Positions 54,111-63,180 of a stretch of 64,000 bases of DNA are shown here, one piece after another. Source of the DNA: Gari tellinella (taxonomy: Eukaryota > Mollusca > Bivalvia > Cardiida > Psammobiidae). Under the pieces are notes generated by a model. That model saw only the letters and a list, made by a program, of their open reading frames with translations. It was not told where the DNA came from and ran no database searches. Position 1 is the first letter of the stretch. Each line of letters opens with the position of its first letter. The DNA lies in NCBI GenBank assembly GCA_922989275.2, contig OV277868.1, positions 55,674,216-55,738,215 of the forward strand, given 5' to 3'. Position numbers and translations under genes: made by a program.

Positions 54111-54273
54111 AGGATATAGATGGCGCTGTCTGCTATCTTAAGTGTGTTCCTTTATGGTTTCACACGTATTCCTAATGGAAATAAATAGAAAGTGAAATTC
54201 GAATCCGATTCGTCCAATTATAAATTTCCTGATGGACTTTCAACACCCTTTTCTTGCTACAATATTGCTACTC

Positions 54274-54410
54274 TAACCCATTCACAATCATGACGTCGTC
54301 TGCTTAAAACAAGTGTCGTCTGCTTCTAATTTTCACATTCAGGCTACTTGGGCTTTTGAAATATCGACATTAGTGTCGAACAGCTTGGATACTGATCAGG
54401 CGCCGCGTTG
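54274..54410 (+). mobile_element. B-type 5' half
   Basis: CTAACCCATTCACAATCATG, then GTGTCGAACAGCTTGG with the hairpin stopping at its tip (GCCGCGTTG). Confidence 0.65.
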
Positions 54411-54479
54411 TAACTAACTGCTGAACTTTGTGTAAGGCATACTTTCGTCAGGAAGTTTCAAATTGAAGAAACATCGTTC

Positions 54480-54550
54480 AGTTAGTTTTGGTGCCGATCA
54501 GATGCAGTATCACCCAGCATTTGATCAGGTTCCGAACTGTTTGCAAATTC
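54480..54550. repeat. Decayed shared hairpin
   Basis: TTTGGTGCCGATCAGATGCAG and CATTTGATCAGGTTCCGAAC arms. Confidence 0.5.
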
Positions 54551-54592
54551 CAGTACCGTCACGGATACATGTAGCAGTATAAGCAATTGAGC

Positions 54593-54628
54593 CACGGAAT
54601 TATACACCGTATATTGTATAATTCCGTG
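54593..54628. repeat. Short palindrome
   Basis: CACGGAATTATACA and TGTATAATTCCGTG around CCGTATAT. Confidence 0.8.
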
Positions 54629-55424
54629 ATTGAGCCTAGCGAAATCTATATCTAGGAGGTAAAAGGGAAACAATAAGTGAGTTCTTCCTAAGGATTCAAG
54701 TGTTTGCGTCAAAGATATTGAGAAACCATATTCCTGTAATGTATTTCATAACACCCGTCTTGTCTTTTAAATCATTGAGACCTGAAACTTCCAATGGAAA
54801 ATTCCAGTTTCCAGTAAGGTTTAGTCAATGTTTATGTATACATCTTACAAACTACATTTTAAAATGGGTTGAATTTAATATTGGCTACATGTATAACTTT
54901 GCACTACATGTGTTAGATACTTCATAGTTGGTATGTGTACTACTCAAGAAGACATTGAGCTCTGTACAAGTTTGGTTATGGTCGTTTAGAAGTCATTTAG
55001 AGGTTCAATAGATTGACTTTAATATTGACCATAACTTTGGATCTACATAAGTATGATAGAGACATACGTACTACACTCAAGAAGTCCATTTAGCCCAACA
55101 CACAAATACATTAGCGTATTTACCACTAAATGGTTGTATTTACAAAAAATTGTAAACAGGACCCAAACAGTTTTCAAATAGCAATACATCTATGATATGC
55201 AGTGATGGATAAGATAACTATAATAAATTGTATAAGACTAAGGTGTCTTTAAGTACAAAAAGTTCACGATGTCTAAATGTAGCCCGTTCAACTTCTTATT
55301 ACACCCAACTACTTATGACTAAAAGTATTATTTAAAATAATCGGCGTATTTCTTGACAAATAAGTAAAACAATTCGTCAAATTGGATGTTAATACAATCC
55401 TGAAACATTCAAGTTTTTTTAAAA
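54629..55424. other. Region with diverged tandem phrases, no gene
   Basis: TACTAC.CTCAAGAAG.CATT and GACTTTAATATTGACCATAAC phrases recur, resembling the 35.9-kb array. No exon seen. Confidence 0.4.
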
Positions 55425-55946
55425 AAAAAGTAGGGACGGCATTATATTATTCTTTACCAGTAAACGAGCTGGCACTAAATATTTAATTCTAATGCAAACA
55501 GTTTGGAGCTAGATAAGACGCCGTGTTACCCGGCGTCTAAGCAGGGTTCAAACTGTTTGCTTCTTTGATTCAATCAGATCGTCGAAATTTCAAGAACATA
55601 TCATGACATTGTGTACATTTCCTTACAATGCGCTTAGATTAAGTATCGTTTAACTCATTCACCCCTGAAACTTTTAATAGACAATTCCAATTTCAAAATA
55701 AGTCTAGTCCCTTTCCATTATTGACAATTAAGGGTTGATTTAAAAAATGTATTTCAAAATGACAAACAGTGTAGAGCCTGATCAGAGGGCTCCTTATGGA
55801 GCCCTCTGATCAGGGTCTACACTGTTTGCATGTTTACATGGGACAAGTGTAACTCTCACAGGTACACTGTTTGTAAATGACGAGTATACTCTTCGCTAGG
55901 GTTGAATGTATTAAACGGGAAATAACAGCATTTCTTCCACTGTGTA
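55425..55946 (+). mobile_element. Old A-type MITE with a D element inserted
   Basis: Worn left end, good hairpin (GACGCCGTGTTACCCGGCGTC). A-tail TTAAACGGGAAATAACAGC resumes after the D element, ending CTTCCACTGTGTA. Confidence 0.75.
55650..55914 (+). mobile_element. D-type MITE nested in A, 265 bp
   Basis: TTAACTCATTCACCCCTG to GGGTTGAATGTATTAA, inserted at the TTAA of A's GTTTAAACGGG. Hairpin apex is CTCCTTATGGAG. Confidence 0.9.
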
Positions 55947-56146
55947 ATAGGACGGGTTTATTGTTCCTCTATAAGTACTTATTATTCAAGCATTTTCACA
56001 AAGTCGCAGAATGAATAAATCATCAAGAGAATCCTTCGGGGTTGTTCAGGTGAAGACACTAAAATATTCATAAGGTGTCGATAGACTGCAATGCAGAAAA
56101 AAGACAGTAGTAGTAATCATACTTGTTCAGTTGTAGCCTGTTTTTT

Positions 56147-56355
56147 GTAGTGAAGAAGACAGAAATCTTTCCAGATACTCTGTAAAAACAATTATTTCTA
56201 TGGCAAACATTTTGATGCCTGATCAGACGCCGGATAACCGGCGTCTGATCAGACTTCAAATTGTTTGTCATCTGAATTCAGACAATATTTCAGGACCTTT
56301 TCTACATTTAATTGCATTGCGTTTTGTTGCAATGCGGAAAGAAGAAGACTGCAGT
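56147..56355 (+). mobile_element. A-type (Ab) decayed copy
   Basis: TGTAGTGAAGAAGAC, hairpin CAGACGCCGGATAACCGGCGTC, CTACATTTAATTGCATTGCG and GGAAAGAAGAAGACTGCAG. Confidence 0.65.
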
Positions 56356-56365
56356 TGTCGTTGTC

Positions 56366-56702
56366 TTACTGAACAGAACAGAACAGATCCTATTTAAATA
56401 CCGTATCTTTGTCCCAAATTTGACTTTTCCTAATAGCTAAGTTACTCTTTTTCTTTCTTTTTTCCGTTGTTTTGGTTTTTGTGCCTTTCGCTCACTTCCC
56501 CTCACCCCTCCTCCCATTTACTTTACTTGTTGTTATTGCTGTATCTAATTAGGAGCTAAAGCTCCAGATATCAAACCACATTACCACTGTCTTTGAAAAA
56601 TTTCAACCTTTTACATGAAATTATTGATATGTATTTGTTCACATGTTTTTACAAAATATTTGTAAACGGTGAGAAATAAAAGAATGTTCTGTTCTGTTCA
56701 GT
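56366..56702 (+). mobile_element. Putative retroelement tail bounded by inverted CTGAACAGAACAG
   Basis: ACTGAACAGAACAGAACAG at the left and TGTTCTGTTCTGTTCAGT at the right. GGAGCTAAAGCTCCAGATATC and GAGAAATAAAAGAATGTTCTG suggest a LINE/SINE 3' end with a (TTCTG)n tail. Confidence 0.4.
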
Positions 56703-57003
56703 TAATGATATATCTATATTCATAACTGTTTCATCGTAATATTTATATGCGTGTTTCCTTGACAACTTGTTAACTGTATGTATTAGGGGACTATTTTCAT
56801 GTTTTTGTATGTAAATGCAAACTGAGAGAGAAATAAACTGAACCCCATATTACTTAAGTCAATCTATCTCAAATATTAATTCTAGAAACAAAAGTAGTGA
56901 GGCTGATGACGTCATTGCAGTAAACGGATTCAAACGCAATTTAAAAAAACACCTTAAAACCGTAAAATAACCATTTTTCACTATTTTCTCTATTCGTTTA
57001 TGG
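56703..57003. other. No gene seen
   Basis: AT-rich; a B-like GACGTCATTGCAGTAAACGG phrase at about 56908-56927. Confidence 0.35.
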
Positions 57004-57388
57004 TACAGTGGATTCCTTCCGGGTTAAACGCAAGCGAAACGCAAACGCAATGCAGTAATATTGCAAAAATGACAACGTGCTGACAAGTCGGACTATTTAC
57101 AGTGGAGAATCTGTTATTCTTTCCCGTAAAAACGCAAACGTACGCAAACGTAAAGCACTAAAACGTAGAAAAGAACAACTTTTGGACAATTATAATATTT
57201 CATGTTTATCTTGGTGGCAAACAGTTTGGAGCCTGATCAGACGCCGGGTTACCCGGCGTCTGATCTGGCTCCAAACTGTTTGTAAAAGAAAAACTAGTTT
57301 TCGCGTAAACGCGTTTATCGGGAAAGAATAACAGATTCTCCACTGTTTTTTAATCTGAGTGGCAAACAGTTTGGAGTCTGATCTTTAA
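57004..57388 (-). mobile_element. Old A-type MITE split by an Aa element
   Basis: TACAGTGGATTCC...AAACGCAAACGCAATGC before; AATCTGAGTGGCAAACAG after. 3' part lost. Confidence 0.7.
57098..57346 (-). mobile_element. A-type MITE, subtype Aa
   Basis: Intact hairpin. The right terminus ends CCACTGT with T in place of the final A. Confidence 0.9.
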
Positions 57389-57719
57389 GGAGGTTTCAGT
57401 TTTACTTTCACTTTGCTTTCAGCTTTCACCTATCTTTTATACAAACAATTAACATTCATTTTATGGTCGTATAATTACTTTGTTAAGATAAATGGATATA
57501 TAAATCATTGTTAAACCCTCTCTCTCACGACTTTACCTATTCCCCATAGAAAAACCGTTCATGAGTCTTCGCTGTCCTGCTAAATGAGCCATGGGAAATA
57601 TTTCCTGATGCATAAATTATTAGCAGACAATAATTGAAAGCAGACGACAGTTCCACAAGCAATGGGCGCGTGCCAAGTAGCCATGACAGTTTCTTGTCCA
57701 TTTCTCATCCATCTACATG
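57389..57719. other. F-like scrap and spacer
   Basis: TTTCACCTATCTTTTATACAA (57425-57445) matches F/G internal sequence. GCAGACGACAGTTCC near 57640 is B-like. No gene. Confidence 0.4.
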
Positions 57720-57969
57720 TACAGTAGAGAATCTGTTATTCTTTCCCGTTTAAACGCAAACGTACGCAATCGCAAAGCACTAAAACGTAGAAAAGAACAA
57801 CTTTTGGACAATTCTGATAATTCTTGTTTATCGTGGTGGCAAACAGTTTGGAACCTGATCAGACGCCGGGTTACCCGGCGTCTGATCTGGATTCAAACTG
57901 TTTGCACTGCAAATAATAGTTTTAGCGTAAACGCGTTTATTGGGAAAGAATAACAGATTCTCCACTGTA
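57720..57969 (-). mobile_element. A-type MITE, subtype Aa, 250 bp
   Basis: TACAGTAGAGAATCTG to CAGATTCTCCACTGTA. Hairpin with one GGATTC arm change. Confidence 0.92.
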
Positions 57970-57998
57970 CCAATACATGTAATCTTGTCTTAACACGT

Positions 57999-58226
57999 TT
58001 AACCCTAGTAACGAGTATACTCGTCATTAACAAATCATATTTCTGTCAAGAGTGTCTTTGTCCTATGCAAACATTGTAGATCCTGAAGGAGCCCTCTGAT
58101 CAGGGTCTACACTGTTTGTTATTTTGTAAAACATAGTTAAAATTCACAATAGTTATTCAAATATAGACTATATTTAATTGTAAATTCGAATTGTCCATTT
58201 AAAGTTTCAGTGGGTGAATGTGTTAA
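57999..58226 (-). mobile_element. D-type MITE, hairpin left arm deleted
   Basis: TTAACCCTAGTAACGAG at the left, AGTGGGTGAATGTGTTAA at the right. GTAGATCCTGAAGGAGCCC shows the lost half. Confidence 0.8.
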
Positions 58227-58254
58227 GCTTCAGCTAATTGAAGTCGCACGAACA

Positions 58255-58410
58255 ATTTAAAAGACGTCATTTTTTATCTTTTAAACGAAACTAGATTCAA
58301 AAGAATAAAGGAAATGACATTTTTTTAATTCTGATGATTTTTGTCTGAATGGCAAACAAGCTTAAAAGCCTCATCAGATGCGTCTGATCTGGCTCCAAAC
58401 TGTTTGTACT
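58255..58410 (-). mobile_element. A-type (Ab) fragment
   Basis: AAAAGACGTCATTTTT, GAATGGCAAACAAGC and a half hairpin (GATGCGTCTGATCTGGC). Confidence 0.6.
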
Positions 58411-58435
58411 AACTTTCTCATCCATAGCAACAAGT

Positions 58436-58641
58436 TTAACCCATTACCTCATAAAAACGCATTTTATCCCGTTTATCTATACCAAGACGTTGTGCCATTA
58501 GAAATATTAGCATAAATTATAAAATTATAACTGAAATTATAAGCAGAATGTGCCTTAAGGCATATTCTTCCTTACTCTCAATCTTCTTTTAATGATCAAC
58601 TATTTTCAATACTACAAACAGGCTATGGGGTAATGGGTTAA
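58436..58641 (+). mobile_element. E-type MITE, 206 bp
   Basis: TTAACCCATTACCTC to TATGGGGTAATGGGTTAA. Hairpin arms worn. Confidence 0.85.
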
Positions 58642-58727
58642 AGGACAAATCCACCAATCACTCAAAGCAAAATTAAAATAAACCAGAAAAGTCCTGTTGG
58701 AACTGTCTGTTTTGCTCTTACCCTGCT

Positions 58728-58980
58728 TCAACCCTTTACCCAATAACCCGTTTATAATATTATATACAGATGATCACTTAAAGCAGGTTGAAAGTAAAGC
58801 AGAATGTGCCTTAAGGCACATTCTGCTTTACTTTCAGCCTGCTTTAAACTATCATCTGCTAGACTATATAAAAATATTTGTTATTGTAATTGTTCATGAG
58901 GGTATTAACTGGAACTATTTTCTTCAGCGGATGAATAAATTAAATACGCTAAAAGTCGCTTCTATTGGGGAAAGGGTTAA
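58728..58980 (+). mobile_element. E-type MITE, 253 bp
   Basis: TCAACCCTTTACCC to GGGGAAAGGGTTAA. Excellent hairpin centred on GCCTTAAGGC. Confidence 0.88.
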
Positions 58981-59164
58981 GCACCCACGAGCCTGGAACA
59001 CCAACAGCGAATAAAGACGCCTATTGGGTGTATAAGTAAATGCGTAAAAATGCCAGTCTTTTGGTAAAAGGGCGTAAATCAAACAATCTGTGTAATGGAA
59101 TATGTCAGTTGGTTTTCTTTCGAGCTGTACTAGCTTAACCAACTTCTCAATAAATATGCTTTGT

Positions 59165-59395
59165 TAAGCCTTTATTTGTTTAGCCATTAAAGAATATATT
59201 CTACTTTATATTATAGTCATGCATATGCATAGTAAGAAATACATGTAGTTTCTTTATTCTAGAAAATGGCTGCTTAGAGTATGCTTAAAATAAACCAGAA
59301 TGTGCTTTATGACGCATTCTGCCTAACTTTCAACATGCTTTAATAATGGTCACCTGATTTCAACACTAGAAACATGTTGTGGAGTAAAGGGTTAA
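59165..59395 (+). mobile_element. E-type MITE, left end diffuse
   Basis: Hairpin (AACCAGAATGTGC/GACGCATTCTGCC) and TGTGGAGTAAAGGGTTAA. Confidence 0.7.
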
Positions 59396-59643
59396 CTCAT
59401 TATCCCTTGAAACTTACAATGAACAATTCCTGTTTGAAATAAAGCCTGGTCCATTTTCGATTATTTAGGGTTGAAGTTTTATAATATATTACAAAATGAC
59501 AAACAGTGAAGACCCTGATCGGAGGGCTCCTGCAGGAGCCCTCCGATCAGGGACTTCACTGTTTGCATTAGAAAAGTGTACTCTTCACAGGTATACCTTT
59601 GGTAAATGACGTATATATATGTCACTAGGGCTCAGTGAATTAA
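59392..59643 (+). mobile_element. D-type MITE sharing TTAA with the E element
   Basis: TTAACTCATTATCCCTTGAAA to GGGCTCAGTGAATTAA. Perfect hairpin with CTCCTGCAGGAG apex and compensating GATCGGAG/CTCCGATC changes. Confidence 0.9.
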
Positions 59644-60089
59644 TACGAGACTGACTGTACATTTGGCGAAGTGCACAATTGTCATAAACACACACGTGCT
59701 GACTTAGTCCTTAAATACCATTTACGTCATTACGTCCTTAGGTTAGGGACAGAATTGATTCGGTTTGTTCTAGACGTCCACTATTAACAAAATTACAAAA
59801 ACGTGGTTCACTTGAAAACAGGTGTTCATTCTCCTCATATTTTATCAGAGGAATTTTTTTCTCCTTTTTCTTTTTTTGATTGATCTCAATCATATGATCT
59901 TTTTTTGTTTGGATTTATACATAAGAAAATAGTTTTGTCACGTGATATGATTTGACCTGTTTAAACAATTTGATTATATATGTTGATGTAACGAGATACA
60001 ATGTGTATAAGTTACCTAATAAACTATGTCTATGTCTATTGATTTATCCTCTGATTACTTGCCAGACTGTCTAATACAGATGATTTCGT
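59644..60089. other. Spacer with a retroelement-like tail
   Basis: CCTAATAAACTATGTCTATGTCTATTG near 60015 looks like a LINE/SINE tail repeat. No gene. Confidence 0.35.
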
Positions 60090-60292
60090 TAATATATATT
60101 CCCCGTGACCAACTCTTGTCGTCTGCTCTTATTTCTCAAATTTATTTTTTAGGTATTTTGCTTTAAGAAATATTGAAATGAGTGTCAAACAGTTTGGATC
60201 CTGATCAGACGCCGCGTCACGCGGCGTCTGATCAAGATCTAAACTGTTTGCAAATTACCATCGCACTCGGGGTAAGGCAGTGAAGGGGTTAA
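60090..60292 (+). mobile_element. B-type MITE, 203 bp
   Basis: TTAATATATATTCCCC at a worn left end; GGCAGTGAAGGGGTTAA at the right. Hairpin with GCGTCACGC tip. Confidence 0.8.
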
Positions 60293-60356
60293 AGCGGTCT
60301 GTGCTGTAAATATGATTTGACAAATTTGCAAACAGTGTAAACTCTGCTTTTGTTTG

Positions 60357-60660
60357 CGTAAAGTGGAGAAGATGTTTTTCTTTCCCGATTGAACACAAAC
60401 GAAACACAAATGCAATGCACTAAAATGTAAAGAAAAAACTATTGTTTTAAAAGTCTTACTTATTGTACTATTTATTTTGATTTGACTGGGAACTATTTTG
60501 GAGCGTGCATGATAAAACTGTGGGTTACCCGGCTGAACTTAGTGGAACACAGTCTGGAGCCTGGTCAGACGCCGGGTGATCCGGCGTCGTCTGATTTGAC
60601 TTCAAATTGTTTGCAATGTAAATAATAGTTTTGGGAAAGAATTTCGTTTGTCCCACGGTA
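60357..60660 (-). mobile_element. A-type (Ab) copy with two hairpin remnants
   Basis: GTAAAGTGGAGAAGATG at the left. A partial hairpin near 60525 and a fuller one (CAGACGCCGGGTGATCCGGCG) follow. Right end TTTGTCCCACGGTA. Confidence 0.65.
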
Positions 60661-60872
60661 TTTGGTACATGTAAGTATTTCAGTAAGGTCGAATATTTAC
60701 CTATTGAATTAAAGACCCCGATCCAAGAGATTCTTACGGGTGCCTTTGAACAGGGCATGCACCGTTTGTTTAACTTTTATTTTTCTAAACTATTTTTGTT
60801 TACAAGTTCTCCTAAAGTCAGGAGACTTTTTGTCTTTTTTCAAAAGTACAACAGTCAATATAAAACTTCAGC

Positions 60873-61045
60873 TTAACCTATTCAATCCTAGTCCAGTATA
60901 TTCGCGTGCTTTGCAATAAGTGTACAATATGTATCTATCAAGGGTATATTTGTCCGGTGCAAACAGTGAAGACCAAGATCAGAGGACTCCAAACTGAGTA
61001 CTGTGACCAGGGTCTGCCCCGCATGTCATATTGAATTTAATTGAC
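60873..61045 (+). mobile_element. D-type MITE, decayed
   Basis: TTAACCTATTCAATCC, CAAACAGTGAAGACCAAGATC and a broken right arm. Confidence 0.55.
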
Positions 61046-61368
61046 AAAACAATCATAAATAGCCAATCATTGTCTTAGTCTGGTTCCCTGTCGCACTTAA
61101 AAAGTACGTCGGGCAAAGTTAATAATGGCGGCCCAAAGTACATGACGACAGCATGCTCGTGTTGGGTTGGGTTATATGTGTTGTACAGGTTTTATTTCTT
61201 AAATATAGATTATTGTATCAAATGGATTCAATTCTATGCAAAACTACATTAACCAATTCAAAAATATGTATTTCGGGCATGAATTAAGAAGAAACCATTT
61301 TTAAAAGTAGTCCTATTTTCGACTATCATATAGATAACCTGGATGTATGTTTGACTTAGTTGGCGGTC
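61046..61368. other. No gene seen
   Basis: AT-rich spacer. Confidence 0.35.
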
Positions 61369-61415
61369 TGGTGGTTAGGAAACCTGCTTAACAACTAGGC
61401 GGGCCGCGGGTCCTT
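61369..61415 (+). other. tRNA-like SINE head
   Basis: GGCGGTCTGGTGGTTAGGA resembles a tRNA acceptor plus A box. GGCCGCGGGTCC stands where a B box would be but lacks TTCGA. A relic, not a tRNA gene. Confidence 0.35.
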
Positions 61416-61427
61416 TAAATCGTTAAA

Positions 61428-62050
61428 TGCTTATAACATTGGAACCAATATTCAATGCTTGGTATGTATCTTTCTTGTCTTAAGACTTTCCAATGTTTTA
61501 ACCCTGACCTTTAACTTTTGCAAGATATCTTTATTTATGCCTAAAACATCGGAACCAATAAGCCCAAGGCTTCCATGCTTTGTATGACCATGCCCATATT
61601 TTTGCCCCTGACATTTGACCAAACTGTTGCAAATATCCGAAAATGCCTATAACATTGGAACAAACAGGTCTATAGGGCCTCCATATGTTGTGTTTTAATC
61701 TCTAGTTTTAAGACTGTTCCAACCGTATACCAATGTTTTCACCATGTGACATTGACCTTGACATTGACCTACTTTTGCAAAAGAAATATTTAAATACACC
61801 GAAACCAATAGGCCTACACCTTCTATTCTCGGTTTGAACATGCCAACATTTTGACCATGCTGGCTTTGATATTGACTTTTGACTTACTTTTGCAAAATAT
61901 CTAAACGTCTATAACATTAGAACCGATAAGCCTTGAACTTCCATGCTTGGTTTATATCTTTCTTGTCGTAAGCTTTTTTCCAACCGTACCAATGTTTTAC
62001 CATGTGACATTAACCTTGACCTTTAACCTACTTTTGCAAATAAGCAGATA
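61428..62050 (+). repeat. Tandem array, ~110-140-bp units
   Basis: AACATTGGAACCAATA and variants recur about five times (61434 to 61910), with TTCCATGCTTGGT and TGACCTACTTTTGCAAA phrases. Confidence 0.75.
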
Positions 62051-62366
62051 CCTTACCAAACATGTCTGCTGGCTGGGGGCGTTTGCGTTTCACAACCTCT
62101 TTTCTTATTCGTTTTCGTCTCATTCATTACTGCTTTAGTTTGTAACGCTAAATACCGTTCCATCAACTTACAAAAGAAACACAGACGCCATCACAGATCG
62201 TTGCTGGTGTTAAAGTACTGGAGGCTTTATCCTGTCTTTCAATAATTTCCATGCGATTTCATGGAAGTCTCCTAAACTCTAATCAATTACTTGCTTGCAG
62301 CAATGTCTGGATTCTGTTTTCACATTAATTTATCTTTAAGACACCACCGGAAATATCTTTCTTACG
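62051..62366. other. No gene seen
   Basis: Spacer with no recognised family. Confidence 0.35.
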
Positions 62367-62928
62367 TACAGTGGGGAAGACGTTATTGTTTCCCAATAAA
62401 CGTGTTCGTGCTAAATTTATTATATCGTTTGCAAACAGTTGGAGACAGATCAGACGCCGTGTTAACCTGTGTCTGATCAGGCTGCAAGCTGTTTGTCATC
62501 AGGATTGAAATTACAGTGATCCCTCTCTTCAACGACACCCGTTGGGAGACAGAAAGTGTTTGCGATGTTCGGAGGGAGTCGTTATAAGGAGAGAAATTGG
62601 CTTACATTTGCAAACAGCTTGAATCCAGATTAGACGCCGCGTAACGCGGCGTCTGATCTGGATTCAAGCTGTTTGTCACTCGGCATTCAGGTTTTATGTC
62701 AGAATGTCCATTATGTAACATTGAGAAAAACTGCAAACGACAATTTTAGGCACGATATTGCATCAATAAAAGCATAAGACATAATTGTCATGTTTTAGGG
62801 AACTGTGACATGGGTCGTTGCGAGGAGGGAGTCGTTGTTGGAAGGGCCGCTGAGAGAGGGAGCACTGTAAATCGTATTTAGCACTTCGTTTGCGTTCAAA
62901 CGGGACAGAATAACGTTTCTCCACTTTA
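62367..62928 (+). mobile_element. Ab-type MITE with a C element inserted
   Basis: TACAGTGGGGAAGACG with hairpin (GCCGTGTTAACCTGTGTC). After the C element: GTTCAAACGGGACAG and AACGTTTCTCCACTTTA. Confidence 0.8.
62512..62869 (+). mobile_element. C-type MITE with full hairpin, nested in A (358 bp)
   Basis: TACAGTGATCCCTCTC to GAGAGGGAGCACTGTA. It carries the complete C hairpin (GAATCCAGATTAGACGCCGC, tip GCGTAACGC), showing what the tip-deleted C copies lost. Confidence 0.9.
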
Positions 62929-63180
62929 GTTGACATGAAGAGTGCAATGGGGAAGAGGTCGTTTCCCAAATAAAAGACGCTGACAACCAGATGGTGTATT
63001 TGCAGGCAAAGCTGTGGCATTATCTTGCATAATTATTGCATTATCTACAATTATGATCATGGTAAAACATATTCGTGAAAACTAACGGATTCTTACGTTT
63101 TAGACATACTTTTACACCCAGTATATAAGACGGAGTAGACTTTTTAAACTTCGCTCCAAATATTTCGCACACAATAAAAA
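62929..63180. other. No gene seen
   Basis: Spacer. Confidence 0.35.

Noticed and set aside
4554..57953. Many 60-150 codon ORFs with recurring QTVWS.IRRRVTRRLI and SWWQTVWSLI strings
   Set aside because: They are translations of the A-element hairpin and arms on either strand. The same DNA is open in several frames, and no codon-level conservation is implied.
60631..60876. 81-codon + ORF with an LPIELKTPIQEILTGAF segment
   Set aside because: Looks somewhat protein-like but starts in an A-element end, has no clear donor, and no family could be named.
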